Origin: Streptomyces specialis
Lineage (GTDB): Bacteria; Actinomycetota; Actinomycetes; Streptomycetales; Streptomycetaceae
NCBI RefSeq assembly: GCF_001493375.1
Contig: NZ_LN929897.1
Coordinates: forward strand, 456,754-520,753
Length of the DNA stretch: 64,000 nt
Direction: 5' to 3'
The position numbers and the translations under genes are program-made. Position 1 is the stretch's first letter. Every line of letters begins with the position of its first letter. Shown one piece after another: positions 60,776 through 64,000 of the stretch. The notes beneath the pieces are model-generated. The model was given only the letters and a program-made list of their open reading frames with translations, did no database searches and was not told where the DNA came from.

Positions 60776-63028
60776 ACCTATGACCGGCATGGAGGGCCTG
60801 CCACGATCACCGATGCCCTCGGCAACACGACACGGATTCGTTGCGATGCCGTCGGGCTGCCCATCGCGTTCATCGGCTCCGACGGTGAGGTGGCCACTGT
60901 CCACCGGGACGCGTTCGGGCGTGTCATCGAGGTCATCGATCCCCTGGGGGCCGTCAGGCACATGACGTACACGGTGGAGGGGCAGCCGCTGAGTCAGACC
61001 GATCCGGTGGGCGGGACTCAATCATGGACCTGGGACGCCGAAGGAAATTGTCTCCGTCACACCGACGAGAAGGGCGGGGTCACTCGCTTCGAATATGGAG
61101 CCTTCGACCTGCCTACGGTGCAGGTCGACGCCGACGGGGCTCGGTACTCCTTCGAGCGCGACACCGAACTCCAACTGATCAGCGTCAGCAACCCGCAGGG
61201 CCTCACCTGGGATTACGCATATGACGCGGCAGGGCGCCTGATCTCCGAGTCCGACTTCGACGATCGCGAAATCACCTACCATTTGGATGCCGCGGGGCAA
61301 CTCATCGCCCGTACAAACGCTCTTGGTCAGACCGTGACCTACGGGCGTGACCCCTTGGGCAACATCGAGTCCAAGCAGAGCGACGGTCAGGTCACCACCT
61401 ACACCTACGACCCCACAGGGCAGTTGGTCAGCGCCACCGGCCCCGACTGCGAGCTGACCATCGAACGCGATCCACTGGGGCGGGTTCTGGCTGAGACGGT
61501 CAACGGTCGAGTTCTCCGGCACAGTTATGACGCCCTGGGGCGCCCGCTGACACGCACCACGCCCAGCGGCCAGATCAGCGCCCTGAACTATGACATGTCG
61601 GGCCACCTCGCCAGCCTCGACATCGCGGGCCGCGCCGTTCTCTTTGAGCGGGACGCCGTCGGCCAGGAAATCGGTCGGCGCATGGCTCCGGGCATCGATC
61701 TCCAGCAGACATGGGATGCCGCCGGGCGCCTCGCCGAGCAGCGGCTGACCGCGCACGGCCGTGGGCTTCGCAGTCGCTCGTACACCTACCGCTCCGACCA
61801 CTTCGTCACCACGGTCAACGATGATGTCAGCGGGCCGACTTCCTTCGCATTGGACCTGGCCGGCCGTGTGACCGCCGTTTCGGCACGCGGATGGTCCGAA
61901 AGCTACGTCTATGACGCGGCTGGCAATCAGACGGCGGCCGACTGGCCGGATCGGAGTTCCTCCGACACCCTGGGCGAGCGCTCGTACACGGGGACCCGGA
62001 TCAGTCGAGCCGGTCGCGTCCGCTTCGAGCACGACTCAGCGGGTCGTGTCGCTTTGCGTCAGATCAAGAATCTCTCGAAGAGGCCCTCAACGTGGCGATA
62101 TGTGTGGGACAGCGAGGACCGGCTTCGGGAGGTGACAACTCCGGACGGCACTGTCTGGCGGTATCACTACGATCCGCTCGGGCGCCGGATCGAGAAGCAA
62201 CGCCTCGACGAGAACGGCGACGTGGCCGAGAGCACGGTCTTCACGTGGCACGACAACACGCTTGTCGAGCAGACCACTGACACTGGCTCCGCCACGGCCC
62301 GGACGATGACGTGGGACTACGACGGCCTGCACCCCATCACTCAGACTGAGAGTGTGGCGCAGAGCGAGATCGATCGCCGCTTCTACGCCATCGTCACCGA
62401 TCTCGTCGGCACTCCAACCGAACTCGTGGACGAAACCGGTCGCATCGCGTGGCAGAGCCGAACGTCCCTCTGGGGAACAGCGGCAGCCGAGGGCGGCACG
62501 GGTCCCCACACTCCGCTCCGCTTCCCCGGCCAGTACGCCGACCCCGAGACGGGTTGGCATTACAACCTCCACCGTCACTACGACCCCCATACCGCCCGCT
62601 ACACCAGCCCGGATCCTCTCGGCCTCGCTCCCGGTCCCAACCATTACGCCTACGTCCCCAACCCGCACACGTGGGTTGACCCGCTGGGCCTGAGCGCGCA
62701 TCCGGGGCTTCGCGAGGGATACACTTCGTCTCCCGCTCTGCGGGGCGACCCCTACCATCCGGACTCGGTCGCGGCACGGAGCGCTGAGAACAGGCAGGCG
62801 TACGGTCCGAGCGTGAGCGACCGGGCACGGGATCTCGGCTACACGAGGAGAATCCCGCCGCAGAGGGCGCCGTTCCACTCTCATGGCCAGCCAGTCTTCT
62901 CCAACGGCAGGAACTACATCACACCCGACGTCGACGGTCACAATGTCACCGATGGCTGGAAAATGTTCGACCGCAGGGGCGAACGTCTGGGTACCTATGA
63001 TGCGGATCTGAACTATGTCAAAGAATGA
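60776..63028 (+). pseudogene. Polymorphic toxin, C-terminal part: RHS core and toxin tip (separated by amber codon)
   Basis: 750 codons in the same frame as the preceding part, open directly after the TAG; the first possible start is a GTG at 60890. YD repeats continue to the RHS-associated core HYDPHTARYTSPDPLGLAPG and the cleavage/junction motif YVPNPHTWVDPLGL (about 62690). The last 112 residues are the toxin tip, with GYTRRIPPQRAPFHSHGQPV, then NYITPDVDGHNVTDGWKMFD and GERLGTYDADLNYVKE. I associate this pattern with Ntox21/BECR-fold RNase tips; this is tentative. GC3 is lower than in the front half. Confidence 0.8.
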
Positions 63029-63482
63029 CACCTTCTCCATCACCCTCGAATCAGGGGAGATCCCTCGGGACGCGACAGGCCTGACCGAGGGCAGCGGAAC
63101 GATCCGGATCGGGGACTTCAGCGAGAGCTTCCTGGCCAGCCTGAGCTTCTGGAGTGTGGACGACTACGTGCGTAGTTGGCGCGAAGCGTTCGAAGTCCTG
63201 AGTTCGGACGACAATGCCACGTCATGCCTGGTGACATCCATCACCGATCCGGAGGACAGCAACTTTATCTTCTGCTGGCCGCTCTACAGAGCAGGAGAAG
63301 TGGTCCATGTGCACAACTCGGTGATCTTCCTCGACGAACTGGACGAAGCTTTCGACGCCGATGCGCCCTGGAAATCGGTGAGACCGCGTACCACGGTCAG
63401 CGAGGACGGTCGCCGGATCTCCGAGTGGGAGACCACGATCACCGCCCTCCGGCGCTTCTTCTCGTCGCTGTCTCGGACGTAG
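63015..63482 (+). CDS. Putative immunity protein for the RHS toxin
   Basis: 155 residues, acidic, no TM or signal, hence cytoplasmic as expected for immunity to an RNase. Overlaps the toxin gene end by 14 bases. ATG at 63015. Segments: GDFSESFLASLSFWSVDDYV, CLVTSITDPEDSNFIFCWPL, SEWETTITALRRFFSSL. It looks like CdiI-type immunity proteins of the same toxin class, but I cannot name the family. Lower GC than the neighbours, in line with horizontal spread. Confidence 0.75.
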   Translation: MSKNDTFSITLESGEIPRDATGLTEGSGTIRIGDFSESFLASLSFWSVDDYVRSWREAFEVLSSDDNATSCLVTSITDPEDSNFIFCWPLYRAGEVVHVHNSVIFLDELDEAFDADAPWKSVRPRTTVSEDGRRISEWETTITALRRFFSSLSRT

Positions 63483-63723
63483 TGCCGGCACTATGGTGCT
63501 TCGGGGGGATTCGCGGGGAGACACGGCGGGTGGCCCAGAGGGTGTTTGTGAGGCGGAGGGTGAGCCACTCGCCCGTGGTGAAGGTCAGGAGTTTGCCTCC
63601 GTTCCGGAGGGCGGTCATGGTGTGGATAGTGAAGACCTGGCCGCCGATCAGGAGTTGTTCGCCACGGCGGGCCGTGGTGGCGTCGATTTCCACCGGGGAC
63701 ATCACACCGGCCGGCAGGTTCAT
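63439..63723 (-). CDS. Small conserved hypothetical protein
   Basis: 94 residues from ATG 63723 (MNLPAGVMSPVEIDATTARR, then GEQLLIGGQVFTIHTMTALR, NGGKLLTFTTGEWLTLRLTN). A small beta-rich protein of a kind common in Streptomyces, of unknown function. The ATG overlaps the stop of the next gene upstream (ATGA), so the two are coupled. The 3' end overlaps the immunity gene by 44 bases. Confidence 0.7.
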   Translation of the reverse strand: MNLPAGVMSPVEIDATTARRGEQLLIGGQVFTIHTMTALRNGGKLLTFTTGEWLTLRLTNTLWATRRVSPRIPPKHHSAGTTSETATRRSAGGR

Positions 63724-64000
63724 CGGTTGTGGCCTTCCAGGTGGGCGATGAGCTGGAGCAGGTTGCACAGGCTTCGCTTCAGGGCGCAGACGTAGTAGGT
63801 CAGTTCGTCCGGCGTGGTCTCGGGCAGTGTGAGGGATTCGACGGCGGCGAGGTCCTGGCGGGCCACGATGGAGCGGAGGTTCACCTCGACGGGACGCGGT
63901 CCGGAGAGGGTGACTGCTTCAAGGTGTATGACGTCTGCCAGTACCTGGAGACATCCGGCCGTGTCGAGGAGTGCGACATCACGCAGGTCTCGGCTGTCCT
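63720..64000 (-). CDS. Hypothetical protein, 5' end outside window
   Basis: 93 codons open to the right edge, ending in LLQLIAHLEGHNR. Segments such as VEVNLRSIVARQDLAAVESL and TPDELTYYVCALKRSLCNLL are helical. Function unknown. Coupled by ATGA to the small protein at 63439-63723, a pair often seen together in Streptomyces accessory regions. Confidence 0.6.
   Translation of the reverse strand, partial: DSRDLRDVALLDTAGCLQVLADVIHLEAVTLSGPRPVEVNLRSIVARQDLAAVESLTLPETTPDELTYYVCALKRSLCNLLQLIAHLEGHNR

Overview
The window looks like chromosomal DNA of a Streptomyces-type actinomycete. GC content is very high, third codon positions are almost all G or C, GTG and TTG starts are common, and 4-base ATGA/GTGA gene overlaps are frequent. 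The families also fit: a CatR/KatA pair, a BldC-sized HTH protein, paired GntR/UTRA regulators, an RsbW-like ATPase and a YD-repeat polymorphic toxin. Two places carry Illumina Nextera adapter sequence (16319-16514 and 42583-42654). The window is therefore a draft assembly with synthetic sequence at two joins. Gene order across about 42.6 kb should not be trusted. The join at 16.4 kb is supported because the two halves of phaC flank it.

Layout, 1-24.8 kb: hisN (cut at the left edge), a CBS-domain protein, divergent katA/catR around a perfect palindrome, an initiator tRNA, acyl-CoA thioesterase II, a GNAT/phosphatase-like pair, and a VOC protein. An erm-type rRNA methyltransferase has a 35-residue leader peptide and a hairpin, and diverges from a 1219-residue fused ABC exporter. 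Next come a GMC oxidoreductase, an alpha/beta hydrolase and an adapter-interrupted phaC. They are followed by small regulatory and metabolic genes (Nudix, SRPBCC, XRE-cupin, GNAT), a BCCT transporter, and a membrane protein paired with a PEP-utilising/ATP-grasp protein.

25-42 kb: a RecD2-like helicase, citrate synthase, a CopZ-like protein behind a CsoR-like palindrome, a DedA protein, a small HTH protein, then a complete myo-inositol module. On the minus strand iolC, an aldolase-like gene, iolB and iolD form one operon. On the plus strand lie a lipoprotein/permease/ATPase importer, an iolE-like gene, an iolG-like gene and a GntR regulator. The pathway would import inositol, oxidise and dehydrate it, hydrolyse the ring, isomerise, phosphorylate and cleave the product. 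tRNA-Cys and a secreted DUF1259 protein close this part.

43-64 kb: a PPOX-fold protein, a MarR regulator, a GntR/UTRA pair facing an ATPase-TPR fusion with the same 10-bp box inside both promoters, NhaA, a KtrA/KtrB potassium system, a tightly coupled three-gene cassette (YqiJ-like membrane protein, flotillin, 1576-residue AAA+ ATPase), a small membrane protein, and a polymorphic toxin locus. The toxin gene has a T7SS/WXG-like N-terminus, an RHS core and a putative RNase tip, and is followed by an overlapping immunity gene. One in-frame amber codon splits it. The membrane-stress cassette and the toxin locus are the most interesting parts of the window.
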